From an uncultured Eggerthella sp. (lineage in GTDB: Bacteria > Actinomycetota > Coriobacteriia > Coriobacteriales > Eggerthellaceae): a stretch of DNA of 64,000 nt. Below, in pieces: positions 1-8,951 of this stretch. Position 1 is the stretch's first letter. Each line of letters starts with the position of its first letter. The notes under the pieces are model-generated. The model was not told the DNA's origin and searched no databases. It was given only the letters and a program-made list of their open reading frames with translations. The translations under genes and the position numbers were made by a program. Location of the stretch: NCBI GenBank assembly GCA_959607715.1, contig CAUHNN010000001.1, positions 124,001 through 188,000 of the forward strand. The letters are read 5' to 3'.

Positions 1-191
1 AAGGGAGAATAAACGGCCTCGCCTTCTTCGGCCATGCGCACATGGCTCGTCACGTCGCCGCCTCGCTGAGCCATACCCGTCGTCTCGGCGGTGCGGACCT
101 GCCACCCCTTCGCGCGAGCGGCCTCGGCGAGGATCTTCGCAGCCAGAACGCTGCCCTGACCGCCGATGCCGGCAAGAGAGACGCTGATCAT
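1..191 (-). CDS. iorB: Indolepyruvate ferredoxin oxidoreductase beta subunit (partial, runs off left edge)
   Basis: Only the first 63 codons are in the window. The start ATG overlaps the iorA stop in an ATGA arrangement, so the two are translationally coupled. The visible N-terminus reads MISVSLAGIGGQGSVLAAKI, the glycine-rich opening of the pyruvate/2-oxoacid:ferredoxin oxidoreductase gamma-type domain, followed by a TTGMAQRGGDVTSHVR segment typical of the IorB family. With IorA it would oxidise aryl pyruvates (from Trp, Tyr, Phe) to aryl-acetyl-CoA while reducing ferredoxin. The fold and partner are clear from sequence; the exact substrate range is family knowledge. Confidence 0.93.
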   Translation of the reverse strand, partial: MISVSLAGIGGQGSVLAAKILAEAARAKGWQVRTAETTGMAQRGGDVTSHVRMAEEGEAVYSP

Positions 192-2110
192 CGTGGCTCC
201 TTCCCTCGCGATGGGCACGAAAGCGCCCCATCGCCGCATAGATCGACGCACAGACCGCACCCCGTGCACAGTGCGCGATCGATGCGCACGCGACGCTCGT
301 CGGCATCCCACGACAACGCGGGGCATCCGATGCTCAGAACGCAACGTGCGCACCCGGTGCAGGACTCCTCGTCGAGGGACACCGGCTCGGACGGCGCGAT
401 GAGCTTGACGCACGGCGAGACGAAGATGACAGCTGAAGGACCATCGAAGTAGATGGCCTCGCGCGCAGCCTCGCGCGCTTCGGGCAGACAAAGTGGATCG
501 GCCTGGGTGATCTTCTTCACGCCAAGGGCGCGCAACACAGCCTCGATGGAAATAGGCTCGGTCTGCGGACCCATGAGCGTCGCGCCGGTTCCGGGATGGG
601 GTTGGGATCCGGTCATGGCCGTGGTGGCGTTGTCGAGAACGACGATCGTCACGTCATGCTGGTTGTAGACCGCATTGGCGATGCCCGTCATGCCGCTGGC
701 GAAAAACGTCGAATCCCCAACGAAGGCGACGGCCTTCTTTTCCGGATCGGCGACGCTCAGGCCTTGAGCGACCGTGATGCCCGCGCCCATGCACAGACAC
801 GTATCAACCGCATTGAGCGGCTTGGCGTTGCCGAGGGTGTAGCAGCCGATATCGCCGCAGAACACCGCTTCGGAAGCGGGTCGTCTGAAGGCCGACTTCA
901 CTGCGTAGAAGGCGCCGCGATGGGGGCAACCTGGGCAGAGAAGCGGCGGGCGGGCGGGAGGAGCAGCGGGCAAGCCCTCGAGGTCGAAGGAAACCGCTGC
1001 CGCCTCAGGACGGCGCACGAGACCGAAAAACGAGAGAAGCTCATCGGCTACGACGTCGATGGAGTTTTCTCCGCGATCGATCGTCTCGCCGGTCAGCTTG
1101 CCATGGACTCGATACGGCAGATGGGCGCGTCCCGCCACCTTGAGAAGCTCGTCTTCGATCACGTGATCGAGCTCTTCAAAGACGATGAGGTCTTCCGCGC
1201 CCTGTGCGAAAGACTCGACGCGAACCGCGGGGAACGGATAAGCCGTCCCGATCTGCATCAGACGATGCGACGGCAGGCGGTCCACAGCCGCGCCGGCTTC
1301 GTCGGTAAGAAGACCGCGCGCCGCTTCATCGGCGAGAATCGCCAACGCTTCGCGCACGTAGGCGTAGGAAACGCCGCCTGCGACGATGCCGATCCCCGCA
1401 TCGCGATCCCCGTCGATGGCGTTGAATCGCTCCCACGCCTCTCCCGAGAATTCATCGGCAATGGCAACCAGCCGCTCGTTTATTTCGCCGTGCGCCTCGT
1501 AGGATCTCTTCGGGAAGATGACCCACCGCGGATCCTTCTCGAACCCCGCGGCATCACGCGCTTGGGTTTTCTCGGCGATCGTCACGTACGTGCTTGCGTG
1601 GCAGATGCGCGTTGTGGGGCGCAGGATGACCGGGGTAGCGTAGCGCTCGGACAACTCGAAGGCGGCCTGCATCATCTCGCAAGCCTGCTCAGGGGATGCC
1701 GGATCAAGCACAGGAAGCTTCGCGAAGGAAGCGAAGCGCCTCGTGTCCTGCTCCGTCTGGGACGATATGGGGCCGGGGTCATCGGCAACGTAAAGCACCA
1801 ACCCGCCGCCAACGCCGACGTAGTTGAGCGACATCAAGGCATCGCTGGCAACATTGAGGCCGACCTGCTTGCAGGTATACAGGCCGCGAGCGCCGGCATA
1901 CGATGCGCCCGCGAGCAGCTCGAGCGCGGCCTTCTCGTTGGTGGACCACTCAACGTGAACCCCCTCGGCAACACCTGAAGCATGGGCGCGCGCGATCGTT
2001 TCGATAACCTCAGAAGAAGGCGTGCCCGGATAGCCGGCGCACACCCGCACGCCGGATTCCAAGGCTGCATGGGCAGCAGCTTCGTTGCCCGTCATCAGTT
2101 CCTTAGGCAT
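188..2110 (-). CDS. iorA: Indolepyruvate ferredoxin oxidoreductase alpha subunit
   Basis: This 640-residue cytoplasmic enzyme is full length for IorA. It begins with the TPP-dependent pyrimidine-binding module (TGNEAAAHAALESG, then CAGYPGTPSSEV), continues with the core domain, and has a C-terminal TPP-binding half carrying CPGCPHRG, GDIGCYTLG and GDSTFFASG. The last 60 residues hold two ferredoxin-type clusters, CTGCARCVLSIGC and CTGCGLCVDLC, which pass electrons to ferredoxin. It catalyses oxidative decarboxylation of arylpyruvates to aryl-acetyl-CoA in aromatic amino acid fermentation. It lies 18 bp downstream of purE and overlaps iorB by 4 bp, so the three are probably co-transcribed. Confidence 0.96.
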   Translation of the reverse strand: MPKELMTGNEAAAHAALESGVRVCAGYPGTPSSEVIETIARAHASGVAEGVHVEWSTNEKAALELLAGASYAGARGLYTCKQVGLNVASDALMSLNYVGVGGGLVLYVADDPGPISSQTEQDTRRFASFAKLPVLDPASPEQACEMMQAAFELSERYATPVILRPTTRICHASTYVTIAEKTQARDAAGFEKDPRWVIFPKRSYEAHGEINERLVAIADEFSGEAWERFNAIDGDRDAGIGIVAGGVSYAYVREALAILADEAARGLLTDEAGAAVDRLPSHRLMQIGTAYPFPAVRVESFAQGAEDLIVFEELDHVIEDELLKVAGRAHLPYRVHGKLTGETIDRGENSIDVVADELLSFFGLVRRPEAAAVSFDLEGLPAAPPARPPLLCPGCPHRGAFYAVKSAFRRPASEAVFCGDIGCYTLGNAKPLNAVDTCLCMGAGITVAQGLSVADPEKKAVAFVGDSTFFASGMTGIANAVYNQHDVTIVVLDNATTAMTGSQPHPGTGATLMGPQTEPISIEAVLRALGVKKITQADPLCLPEAREAAREAIYFDGPSAVIFVSPCVKLIAPSEPVSLDEESCTGCARCVLSIGCPALSWDADERRVRIDRALCTGCGLCVDLCGDGALSCPSRGKEPR

Positions 2111-2128
2111 AGAGCATCTCGGGGGACA

Positions 2129-2602
2129 CTACGCCTGAGCCATGTTGGCTTTGAGCTCGACGATCTTCTCGCGCATCTCATCATCGCCCGTGCCAAGCAT
2201 CTGGACGGCGAGGATGGCCGCATTCTTCGCGCCGTTGATGGCGACGCAGGCAACGGGGACGCCACTGGGCATCTGAACCATGGAAAGAAGGGAGTCGAGA
2301 CCACCCAGATCGCTCGTCTTCATGGGGACGGCGATGACCGGCAGCGGGGTGTAGGCAGCGACGACGCCGCCGAGATGGGCAGCCTTTCCGGCCGCGGCGA
2401 CGATCACGCGGATGCCGCGATCGACGGCCGACGAGGCCCACTCGTGAACCTCAGCGGGCTTGCGATGCGCACTCGCGATCTTGACCTCATAGGGAACACC
2501 GAGCTCATCGAGTTGGGCAGTGCAAGCCTCCATGGCGGGCAGATCCGACTTGGAGCCCATGATGATTCCGACGACGGGAGCGGTGCGAGAAGAAGTGCTC
2601 AT
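2129..2602 (-). CDS. purE: N5-carboxyaminoimidazole ribonucleotide mutase
   Basis: The 157-residue protein has the PurE signature from its start: VVGIIMGSKSDLPAMEAC, then ASAHRKP with the catalytic His, AAAGKAAHLGG, and PVIAVPMKTSDLGGLDSLLS. It shifts the carboxyl group of N5-CAIR to give CAIR in purine synthesis. The partner PurK is not in the window, so a class II PurE that uses CO2 directly cannot be excluded, although length and motifs look class I. It is the first gene of the purE-iorA-iorB run. The start ATG has a GGAAG element upstream. Confidence 0.95.
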   Translation of the reverse strand: MSTSSRTAPVVGIIMGSKSDLPAMEACTAQLDELGVPYEVKIASAHRKPAEVHEWASSAVDRGIRVIVAAAGKAAHLGGVVAAYTPLPVIAVPMKTSDLGGLDSLLSMVQMPSGVPVACVAINGAKNAAILAVQMLGTGDDEMREKIVELKANMAQA

Positions 2603-2638
2603 GAATCTTCCTTTGCGACGTACGTATGTAATTTCGCC

Positions 2639-2647
2639 ATTGTATCA
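2639..2647 (-). promoter_or_regulatory. Extended -10 promoter for purE-iorAB
   Basis: Read on the minus strand, TGATACAAT forms an extended -10 (TG, one base, TACAAT) about 37 bp upstream of the purE start. I see no good -35 at 17 bp, which is acceptable for an extended -10 promoter. Nothing resembling a PurR box was recognised nearby. Confidence 0.45.
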
Positions 2648-2763
2648 CCCGCTTCTTTGCCGCACGCGCTGCGATAGCCAGCGGCGCGCACCCGAAGAAG
2701 CGCGCACAAGGCACGAGTGCGCGCACGTCCGATGCGTACGCGCACTCCCCGCAGAAACGATGC

Positions 2764-3417
2764 TCAGGAAAGGCCCCTGATGGCGCCGAAGAGCTCGCCG
2801 GGTGAATCGATGAGGTTGGCGGGATGCTCGGCGGCAAGGACGGGGCGAGAGAAGAACTTCCCCCACGTCACACCAATCGACGGGATGCCCGCTGCACGGG
2901 CAGCCTGAAGATCGTACGGGCTGTCGCCCACGTACAGGCAACGATCGAGCGAAACGCTCAGGTCCTTCGCGGCTTGGATAAGCGGCTCGGCGTCGGGTTT
3001 GTGGGCAACGCTATCCTCCATGCCGTTGACCAGGGCGAGCTGATCGCGCAAGCCGAAGTGAATGAGGCTTTCCTCGGCAAGAGCACGTCGCTTAGACGTA
3101 ACGATTCCCACCGTGTAGCCGGCGGCGTTGAGGCGGCGGAGCGCATCGTCTATGCCGTCGAAGGGACTGATGGTTTCGTTGAGATTGCTCTCGTTGTGGG
3201 TGCGATACGTCACGAGCATCTCAGAAGCCGTATCGGCGTCGGGAGCGAAACAGCGCATCTGCGTCACAAGAGGCTGACCCACCAAGGAAAGCAGCTTCTC
3301 GTCGGGGATCTCCACCCCCAACACGGTGCGCGTCGCGTACCGCATGCTCGCAAGGATGGCGTCGTGCGTATCGAGAACGGTACCATCGAGGTCGAACAGA
3401 ACGATGTCTCTTTTCAT
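2764..3417 (-). CDS. HAD-family phosphatase (phosphoglycolate phosphatase-like)
   Basis: The 217-residue cytoplasmic hydrolase starts at an ATG preceded by AGAGAGG; an in-frame upstream extension would run through the neighbouring terminator and is rejected. HAD motif I is DLDGTVLDT near the N-terminus (nucleophile and acid/base Asp). Motif II is IVTSKRR, the Lys region includes HKPDAEP, and motif IV is YVGDSPYDLQAA. The helical cap lies between motifs I and II, as in subfamily IA Gph/PpaX enzymes. Substrate could be phosphoglycolate, pyrophosphate or another small phosphate ester; the sequence does not decide. A second related HAD gene lies at 22844-23500. Confidence 0.85.
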   Translation of the reverse strand: MKRDIVLFDLDGTVLDTHDAILASMRYATRTVLGVEIPDEKLLSLVGQPLVTQMRCFAPDADTASEMLVTYRTHNESNLNETISPFDGIDDALRRLNAAGYTVGIVTSKRRALAEESLIHFGLRDQLALVNGMEDSVAHKPDAEPLIQAAKDLSVSLDRCLYVGDSPYDLQAARAAGIPSIGVTWGKFFSRPVLAAEHPANLIDSPGELFGAIRGLS

Positions 3418-3437
3418 GAATGCCTCTCTTCGAAACG

Positions 3438-3465
3438 AAAAAAGCCGGCACCCGAGGGTGCCGGC
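3438..3465 (-). terminator. Rho-independent terminator after the LytTR regulator gene
   Basis: On the minus strand GCCGGCACC pairs with GGTGCCGGC around a 4-base loop, followed directly by six T residues. It sits between the response regulator stop (3479) and the HAD start (3417), closing the regulator transcript. Confidence 0.88.
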
Positions 3466-3478
3466 CATGACAGGTCGC

Positions 3479-4192
3479 TCACAGACCCAGCGCCTTCTTC
3501 AACGAAGAAACGCGGCGGCGGGAAACGGGGATCTTCTCGTCGACGCCGTCGAGGGTAAGCAGAAGCGTGCCGCCGGACTGGGGCTCGACTTCCTTCACCA
3601 GGGCGAGGTTGACGAGGTATCCGCGATGAACGCGGAAGAAGCCGTGTCCATCGAGGGTCTTCTCGAGCTGCGCGAGACTGACCGTCGAGAAGAAGCGGTC
3701 GACGCCGGTCTGCAGATAGGCGTAGTCATCACGAGCCATGACGAAACGGATGTCGTCGATGTTGATGAGGATCTTCTTGCCGCCCTTTTCAACCGGGATG
3801 CGCTCTGCCTTCTGGGCCTTCGCGTGAAGGACGACGTGCTCGCGAACGCGGGCAAGTGCGTGGGCAAGGCGCTCGACCTCGACGGGCTTGACCAGGTAGT
3901 CGATCGCGTTGACCTTGAACGCATCGAGGGCGAATTCGCTGTACGCCGTGACGAAGACGACGGCCGGCGGGTACTTCAGATGCTGCAGCGCCTCAGCCAG
4001 CTGGATGCCCGTGGCCTCGGGCATGTTGATGTCGAGAAAGACGACGTCGCAAGGGTATTCTTTGAGCTTCTCGATGGCCTCGCGCACGCTGGCCGCCTCT
4101 GCGACGACCTCGGTCTGGTTGAGCTCCCCGAGAAGAAAACGTAGTTCGGAACGGGCCGGTGCTTCGTCGTCGACGATGATTGCCTTCAGCAA
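3479..4192 (-). CDS. LytTR-family response regulator
   Basis: The protein has an N-terminal receiver domain (KAIIVDDEAPARSELRFLL, phospho-acceptor Asp54 in VFLDINMP, then VFVTAYSEFALDAF and the K in DYLVKPVE) and a C-terminal LytTR DNA-binding domain (about 135-235, with FFRVHRGYLVNLALVKEV and PVSRRRVSSLKK). I prefer the TTG start at 4192 (237 residues) because GAGGAGG lies 5 bp upstream; an ATG at 4210 would add six residues but lacks a ribosome binding site. It is almost certainly partner to the LytS-type kinase 130 bp upstream. LytTR regulators bind paired direct repeats; their target here is unknown, with the adjacent TauE exporter a candidate. Confidence 0.9.
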   Translation of the reverse strand: MLKAIIVDDEAPARSELRFLLGELNQTEVVAEAASVREAIEKLKEYPCDVVFLDINMPEATGIQLAEALQHLKYPPAVVFVTAYSEFALDAFKVNAIDYLVKPVEVERLAHALARVREHVVLHAKAQKAERIPVEKGGKKILINIDDIRFVMARDDYAYLQTGVDRFFSTVSLAQLEKTLDGHGFFRVHRGYLVNLALVKEVEPQSGGTLLLTLDGVDEKIPVSRRRVSSLKKALGL

Positions 4193-4322
4193 CGGAACCT
4201 CCTCGTTCATAAGAATCAGTAGTGGAATAACATTATAGTTCAGCCTCAATCCAGGAGGCTGAATTAACACTTTATCAAATATACGGCACCCTGTCGCAGG
4301 CGCCGCTATTCGTTCGATAATT

Positions 4323-5615
4323 CTAATCCCGAGCCGCCCCGGCCAAACGAAGAACGACCGACGTTCCCTCGCCGAGCGTGCTGTCGACTTTCATGTAGGC
4401 CTCTTCGCCATAGTAGCCGCGCAAACGGTCGTTGATGTTCTTCACCGCGATGCCGAGACCCGTCTCCGAGCGGGGATTCATTATGTTGTCGCGCGATTCT
4501 CGGGACATGCCGATTCCGTCGTCGGCGACCGTCAGGTACACATCATCGCCGTCGAGCGACGCGGAAACGGAGATGGTCAGCTTGCCTTCGGCGGGCATCG
4601 CATGCTTGACGGCGTTTTCGACGAGGGGCTGAACCATGAAGGCAGGCACCAGCATCGAGAGGGTGTCGTCGTCGACGTCGACGACGATGACGAGACGGTC
4701 CTCGCCGAAGCGCGCCTGCTCGAGCTTTATGTAGCGGGCCGTCTGTTCCACTTCGCGGGACAAGGGGATCAGGTCCGAACTGTTCTCGAGCGTCTGCCGG
4801 TAGAACACGGCGAATTCGCGCAGCATCACGCGAGCGCGGTCGGGGTCGGTCCTGACGAGAGAAGCCATCGTGTTGATGATGTTGAAAAGGAAGTGGGGAT
4901 TGATCTGGCTCTGAAGGGCCTTCAGCTCCATGCTGGCCGCGAGCTTCTTCTGCTCCTCCAATTCCATCGCCGCGATCTGCGTCGTGAGCAGCTGCGCGAA
5001 GCCCTCGGCGATGGAAATCTGGGTTTCGTTGATGCGGCGCGGCGAAGGATAGTAGAACTTGAGCGTGCCGACGATGGTGCTTCCCATCTTGAGCGGCACG
5101 ATAATGGCCGCGCGGATATTGCGCACAGGGACAGGGAGGCCCACTTCGGCTTGGGCCTTGAGCACGCGGGTTTTCCCGTCGGCTATGACTCTACGGGTTC
5201 CCGCCGTGTGGATAGGGCCGCCCGCTTCGCCGAGCTCCTCGAATCCGGCGCCGTAGTAGCCCATGACCACATCGCGATCGGTGATCGCGACGGCCGATGC
5301 CGCAAGCGCAGGGAGCAGGACTTCGCATACCCGCTGGGCGCTTTCCTTGGTGAACCCTCCCTGCATCGCCGAGAGCGTATCGCTTGCCAGATCGAGAACG
5401 GAGATCGACTGGCTCGCACGGATGCGGTCGGGATCGAGCATGAGCGCGATCGTGCAGAGGAGGAACAGGGTGAACAACGCGCCCGAGACGACGAGCACGA
5501 AGTAGTTGCGGTCAGGACCGAACATCGCCCATCCAAGGACACAACCGCTGAGCAACGCAAGGCACAAGCAGATGATTTCCAGGACGAGCGTGAGGTTATG
5601 GCGTTCGAGGGTCAT
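4323..5615 (-). CDS. LytS-type sensor histidine kinase with GAF domain
   Basis: This 430-residue kinase starts at an ATG with AGGAG upstream. Two membrane segments (about 9-33 and 39-61) are followed by a GAF-like sensor domain (about 95-215). The His-kinase core carries QSQINPHFLFNIINTM with phospho-accepting His241. The C-terminal HATPase domain carries VQPLVENAVKHA (N box), DDGIG and GLGIAVKN. The short N-terminal membrane hairpin leaves little extracellular sequence, so it probably senses a membrane or cytosolic signal through GAF. It starts 22 bp after the TauE gene, making an exporter-kinase-regulator transcript likely. Confidence 0.9.
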   Translation of the reverse strand: MTLERHNLTLVLEIICLCLALLSGCVLGWAMFGPDRNYFVLVVSGALFTLFLLCTIALMLDPDRIRASQSISVLDLASDTLSAMQGGFTKESAQRVCEVLLPALAASAVAITDRDVVMGYYGAGFEELGEAGGPIHTAGTRRVIADGKTRVLKAQAEVGLPVPVRNIRAAIIVPLKMGSTIVGTLKFYYPSPRRINETQISIAEGFAQLLTTQIAAMELEEQKKLAASMELKALQSQINPHFLFNIINTMASLVRTDPDRARVMLREFAVFYRQTLENSSDLIPLSREVEQTARYIKLEQARFGEDRLVIVVDVDDDTLSMLVPAFMVQPLVENAVKHAMPAEGKLTISVSASLDGDDVYLTVADDGIGMSRESRDNIMNPRSETGLGIAVKNINDRLRGYYGEEAYMKVDSTLGEGTSVVLRLAGAARD

Positions 5616-5637
5616 GGGGCATCTCTCCTGAGGGACG

Positions 5638-6483
5638 TTACATGAGGCCGAGCGCGACGGCGATCTCGTTGCCGAACAGCGCGACGGCCGAAACAAGAAG
5701 GAAGGTACCGAAAGCGAACCTCAGCTGGCGTTCGGGGACGATCCTCGTCAAGTTCGCCCCTAGGATAGCACCAGGAATGCTACCTGCAGCCATCGCGATG
5801 CCGGCGATGAACTCGACGTTGCCGAGCATCACCTGGGTGATGACGCCGGGAACGGCGAGGATCGTGACGGCGACAAGGGACGTACCCGAGGCTTGGCGCA
5901 TCATGATGCCCAGAACCGAAAGGAAGAGCGGAACCATGATGAAACCGCCGCCGACGCCGACGTAGCCCGACGCCAGTCCCGCGCCGAGACCAATGGCGAT
6001 CGCCTGGGCGACGCGTTTCTTGGTGAAGGCGAATTCGGGAAGCTTCTCCTCGATTTCCTTGGCCGCCTCTTCCGCGCCTTCTTCAAGCGGCGTTCCCGCC
6101 GTCGCGGCGACCTTCGGCATGCGGATGGCCTTGCGGAACATCGAGACGGAGGAATAGGCGACGATGAGAGCCGCGGCGAGCATGACGAGCCACGCAGGGG
6201 AGAGGCTCGCCAAGATGACGCCCACCGGCGAGGTGAGCGCACCGGCCAGACCGCACACCACGCCAACGCGCGGGATGCAGGTCTTGTTCTTGATGTGGGT
6301 CGCGAACCCCACCAATGACGTGGGGACGATGGTGAACAGGGAAGTAGCCGTTGATTCAAGGGCGGTCATGCCGAAGCCCAGGCGGAAGATCGGGACCATA
6401 AGGGTGCCGCCACCGATGCCGAGCAAGCCCGACAGGGCGCCAACGACGACGCCGACAAGGGCTGAAGCGACGAAGACTTCCAT
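5638..6483 (-). CDS. TauE/SafE-family sulfite/organosulfonate exporter
   Basis: The 281-residue integral membrane protein shows the internal duplication of the TauE/SafE (DUF81) family: SGLLGIGGGTLMVPIF near the N-terminus and SGYVGVGGGFIMVPLF near residue 170, each opening a four-helix half. A charged cytoplasmic loop (about 125-150, rich in Glu/Lys) separates the halves. Family members export sulfite, sulfoacetate or related anions; the substrate cannot be read from sequence. Being placed just before the LytTR two-component genes suggests that system regulates it, or that it feeds the signal the kinase senses. Confidence 0.88.
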   Translation of the reverse strand: MEVFVASALVGVVVGALSGLLGIGGGTLMVPIFRLGFGMTALESTATSLFTIVPTSLVGFATHIKNKTCIPRVGVVCGLAGALTSPVGVILASLSPAWLVMLAAALIVAYSSVSMFRKAIRMPKVAATAGTPLEEGAEEAAKEIEEKLPEFAFTKKRVAQAIAIGLGAGLASGYVGVGGGFIMVPLFLSVLGIMMRQASGTSLVAVTILAVPGVITQVMLGNVEFIAGIAMAAGSIPGAILGANLTRIVPERQLRFAFGTFLLVSAVALFGNEIAVALGLM

Positions 6484-6498
6484 GCTCTTAGTCTACCC

Positions 6499-7830
6499 CT
6501 ATTCGTCATCAGCGAGATCGAGGCGGATCTCGCTGGTCATGCCGGGATCGATGTTCACGCCGAGGCTTTCCTTGGAGGCGGAAACAGCTGCCTGCTCTAT
6601 GGCGACGGCGTCCTCGACGACGATTTCCTCGCCCGCCTGACGCGCGATGGCCGCCTGAACGAGCGCTTGGCGCAAGCCGGCGTCGCTCGCCATGCGCGCC
6701 ATGATATCGCCCCAGGTGTACTGGAACTCGAAGTACTTCATGCAGTTCGCCTGCGCGTAGTCGATGGCCTGGCCCGTTGCGACCTTGGCGCCTTCGCGGT
6801 ACTTCTTCTTGTCGGGTCTGGCGAAAGAACGCAAAAAAGCGGTGCGCTTGATGCGCTTCTCGATACCCGGCTCGAGGAAGGGGCCGGGATAGGGCATCAG
6901 AGAAGAGGGCTTGATCTGCAGTAGATCGATCTGGGCGCGCGAGAACTCGATCTTGTGGCATTCGTAGATCCAGCGGAAGATGTCGCGGTAAAATCGATGG
7001 CCCTCATGGCGATCGCGCGGGGGCAAATGGGTCAAGGACCACTGGTTGTCGAACCAGATATCAGAACCGTACATGCGCAGGCTCAGCAGATAATCCATGT
7101 CCTCACCGCGCAGGATCCACGGGTCGAAGCTCAAGCGACGATACGTTTCGCGATGAAGGGCGAGGCAACCGCCGCAAACGTGGTTCGAGCGGGACAGGCG
7201 CGGGCCGGCCATGGCCTTGGTGATCCAGTTGTTGAAGGCGCGCCCCTGCTGCCACCAATGGTTGTACCATCGGTTCTGGCTCTGGGAATAGTACGTGCCC
7301 TCGCTATTGAAGTAGAAGCCCGACTTCGCCAAGATGGGAATGCCCTTCTTGGTGAGCTTGCCAAGACCGTACATCGCCTTCTCGAGGAACGCCTCGTCCT
7401 CGACCACCTCATCGTCGTCGATGAACACGACGGCGTCGAAGCCGAGGACCTCCGCAACCACCAATCCGAGATTGCGCACGGCGGAAACGCTTCCCAGCCC
7501 GATCGAGCACGACTGATCCCCGAAGCCGAGCTGCTCGAGACGATGCTGGACGACTTGCGCCTCCTCCTCGGCGATGACGAGCGTATGGAGGCCAGGGTGA
7601 GCCGCGACGATATCCTGGACCTTGCGAGCGGCTTCCTTCTCGACGCCCCCCTCGCATGCGACCATGACGATGATCTGACCGATTCCCTTGACCCGCTCGA
7701 GCGAATCGAGGCAGCGCGCAAGGTCGCTCGGCATGTCGATGGGCGTGGGATGATCAAACAGATCCGACGCAACCCGACGCTTCTCGGCGGCGAGCGTGTG
7801 GAACGTTGGGATGATGATGGCAGGATTCAT
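6499..7830 (-). CDS. Family 2-type glycosyltransferase
   Basis: The 443-residue soluble protein opens with MNPAIIIPTFHT, the GT-A nucleotide-sugar entry motif. It carries SVSAVRNLGL, the acidic metal site VVFIDDDEVVEDEAF, and a downstream CGGCLALHRETYRRLSF plus RGEDMDYLLSLRMYG segment matching the acceptor-side motif of GT2 enzymes. No membrane helix is seen, so it probably acts at the cytoplasmic face, perhaps transferring hexose to a polyprenyl-linked or cytosolic acceptor. Donor and acceptor are unknown. The stop lies 15 bp before the TauE start, so it may share a transcript, though a functional link is not evident. Confidence 0.82.
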   Translation of the reverse strand: MNPAIIIPTFHTLAAEKRRVASDLFDHPTPIDMPSDLARCLDSLERVKGIGQIIVMVACEGGVEKEAARKVQDIVAAHPGLHTLVIAEEEAQVVQHRLEQLGFGDQSCSIGLGSVSAVRNLGLVVAEVLGFDAVVFIDDDEVVEDEAFLEKAMYGLGKLTKKGIPILAKSGFYFNSEGTYYSQSQNRWYNHWWQQGRAFNNWITKAMAGPRLSRSNHVCGGCLALHRETYRRLSFDPWILRGEDMDYLLSLRMYGSDIWFDNQWSLTHLPPRDRHEGHRFYRDIFRWIYECHKIEFSRAQIDLLQIKPSSLMPYPGPFLEPGIEKRIKRTAFLRSFARPDKKKYREGAKVATGQAIDYAQANCMKYFEFQYTWGDIMARMASDAGLRQALVQAAIARQAGEEIVVEDAVAIEQAAVSASKESLGVNIDPGMTSEIRLDLADDE

Positions 7831-7958
7831 GATTGCCCCTCGTCAATACGTGATGATGAAGCCCGTTCGGGAAGCTATACCCAGACAGGCGCTATCCGTC
7901 ATTGTACCCTACCGTATCGAGGGGTCCCATCTCTCCACAGCTCTCCACAAGGAGGAGG

Positions 7959-8951
7959 TTACCCCCTGCGGCGAGGATGCCCTCTCCGGGAGCGAATGCG
8001 GGCAGCCTCGACGCGGCGCGTCTTCACCTGGCGGCTCTCGTCGCGCAAACGCCGATACGATTCGAAGCGCTCGGGCGAAAGATCGCCCGCCTCGAGCGCG
8101 GCGCGGACCGCACAGCCCGGCTCGTTTTCGTGCGTACAATCCCTGAAGCGGCAATTGCCCGCCCATTTCTCCACATCGGCGAACGCAGCCTCGATGCCCT
8201 CTTCGGCATCCCACAGCCCCAAGCCGCGAACGCCGGGCATGTCGATGATCCGCCCACCGTGCGGAAGCTCGACGATTTCACGTGAAACAGTCGTGTGGCG
8301 GCCCTTTCCGTCGCCGCGCACCGGCGTCGTCGCCTGAAGGTCGTACCCGAGGAGCATATTCACCAGGCTCGACTTCCCCACGCCTGAGCGACCGATGAGA
8401 ACCGCCGTGCGGTCGTCGTGCGCGATCTTACGCGCCAGCGACTCGACCGATGCGGGGTCCTTGTCCGACACGACGAGAAGCTCGTCGTCGCCGATGAAGC
8501 CATCTATGCGCTGACGGACCCGCTCGACTTCTTCGGGGGAGGCCATCAGATCGGCTTTGGTGAGGACGACGACGACCTCGACGCCCGTCTCGTGGGCCAG
8601 GACGAGCTCGCGCTCGAGACGCCGAACGTTCACCTCCTCGATGGGCTGGGCGACCAAGACGATGTCGAAATTGGCCGCAAGCGTCTGGGGGAGCGCGCGC
8701 TCGGTGGGGTCCTTCCTCACGAACGAAGTGCGGCGCGGCAGGGTCTCCATGATGATCCCCTTGTCGTGGGAATCGGGCAGCTCGACCACGACGCGGTCGC
8801 CCACCACGGCGCGAAACTTGCTCTCCTTCACCAGCGATGTGGCATGCTCGCAGCGAACGTCTTCGCCGATCCCGTCGATGCGCACCAGGGGATACCCTCG
8901 ATCGAGCTTGACGACCGTCCCTTCGTATACGCTTTCCTCGCCCATGATCAC
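7959..8951 (-). CDS. rsgA: Ribosome small-subunit-dependent GTPase A
   Basis: The 330-residue protein has the hallmarks of RsgA: an N-terminal OB domain, then a circularly permuted GTPase in which the G4 motif (VLTKADL) precedes the P-loop (GRSGVGKSSLVN), switch region and G3 (DMPGVRGLG). A C-terminal zinc site follows (CRFRDCTHENEPGC). It checks late 30S ribosome maturation. The start is a GTG overlapping the upstream stop (GTGA); an ATG two codons inside is equally possible. It is the last gene of a coupled run with the OB-fold membrane protein and trkH. Confidence 0.95.
   Translation of the reverse strand: MIMGEESVYEGTVVKLDRGYPLVRIDGIGEDVRCEHATSLVKESKFRAVVGDRVVVELPDSHDKGIIMETLPRRTSFVRKDPTERALPQTLAANFDIVLVAQPIEEVNVRRLERELVLAHETGVEVVVVLTKADLMASPEEVERVRQRIDGFIGDDELLVVSDKDPASVESLARKIAHDDRTAVLIGRSGVGKSSLVNMLLGYDLQATTPVRGDGKGRHTTVSREIVELPHGGRIIDMPGVRGLGLWDAEEGIEAAFADVEKWAGNCRFRDCTHENEPGCAVRAALEAGDLSPERFESYRRLRDESRQVKTRRVEAARIRSRRGHPRRRG

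Noticed and set aside
596..1978. Plus-strand frame opposite iorA
   Set aside because: Shadow of iorA; repetitive charged composition and no start signal.
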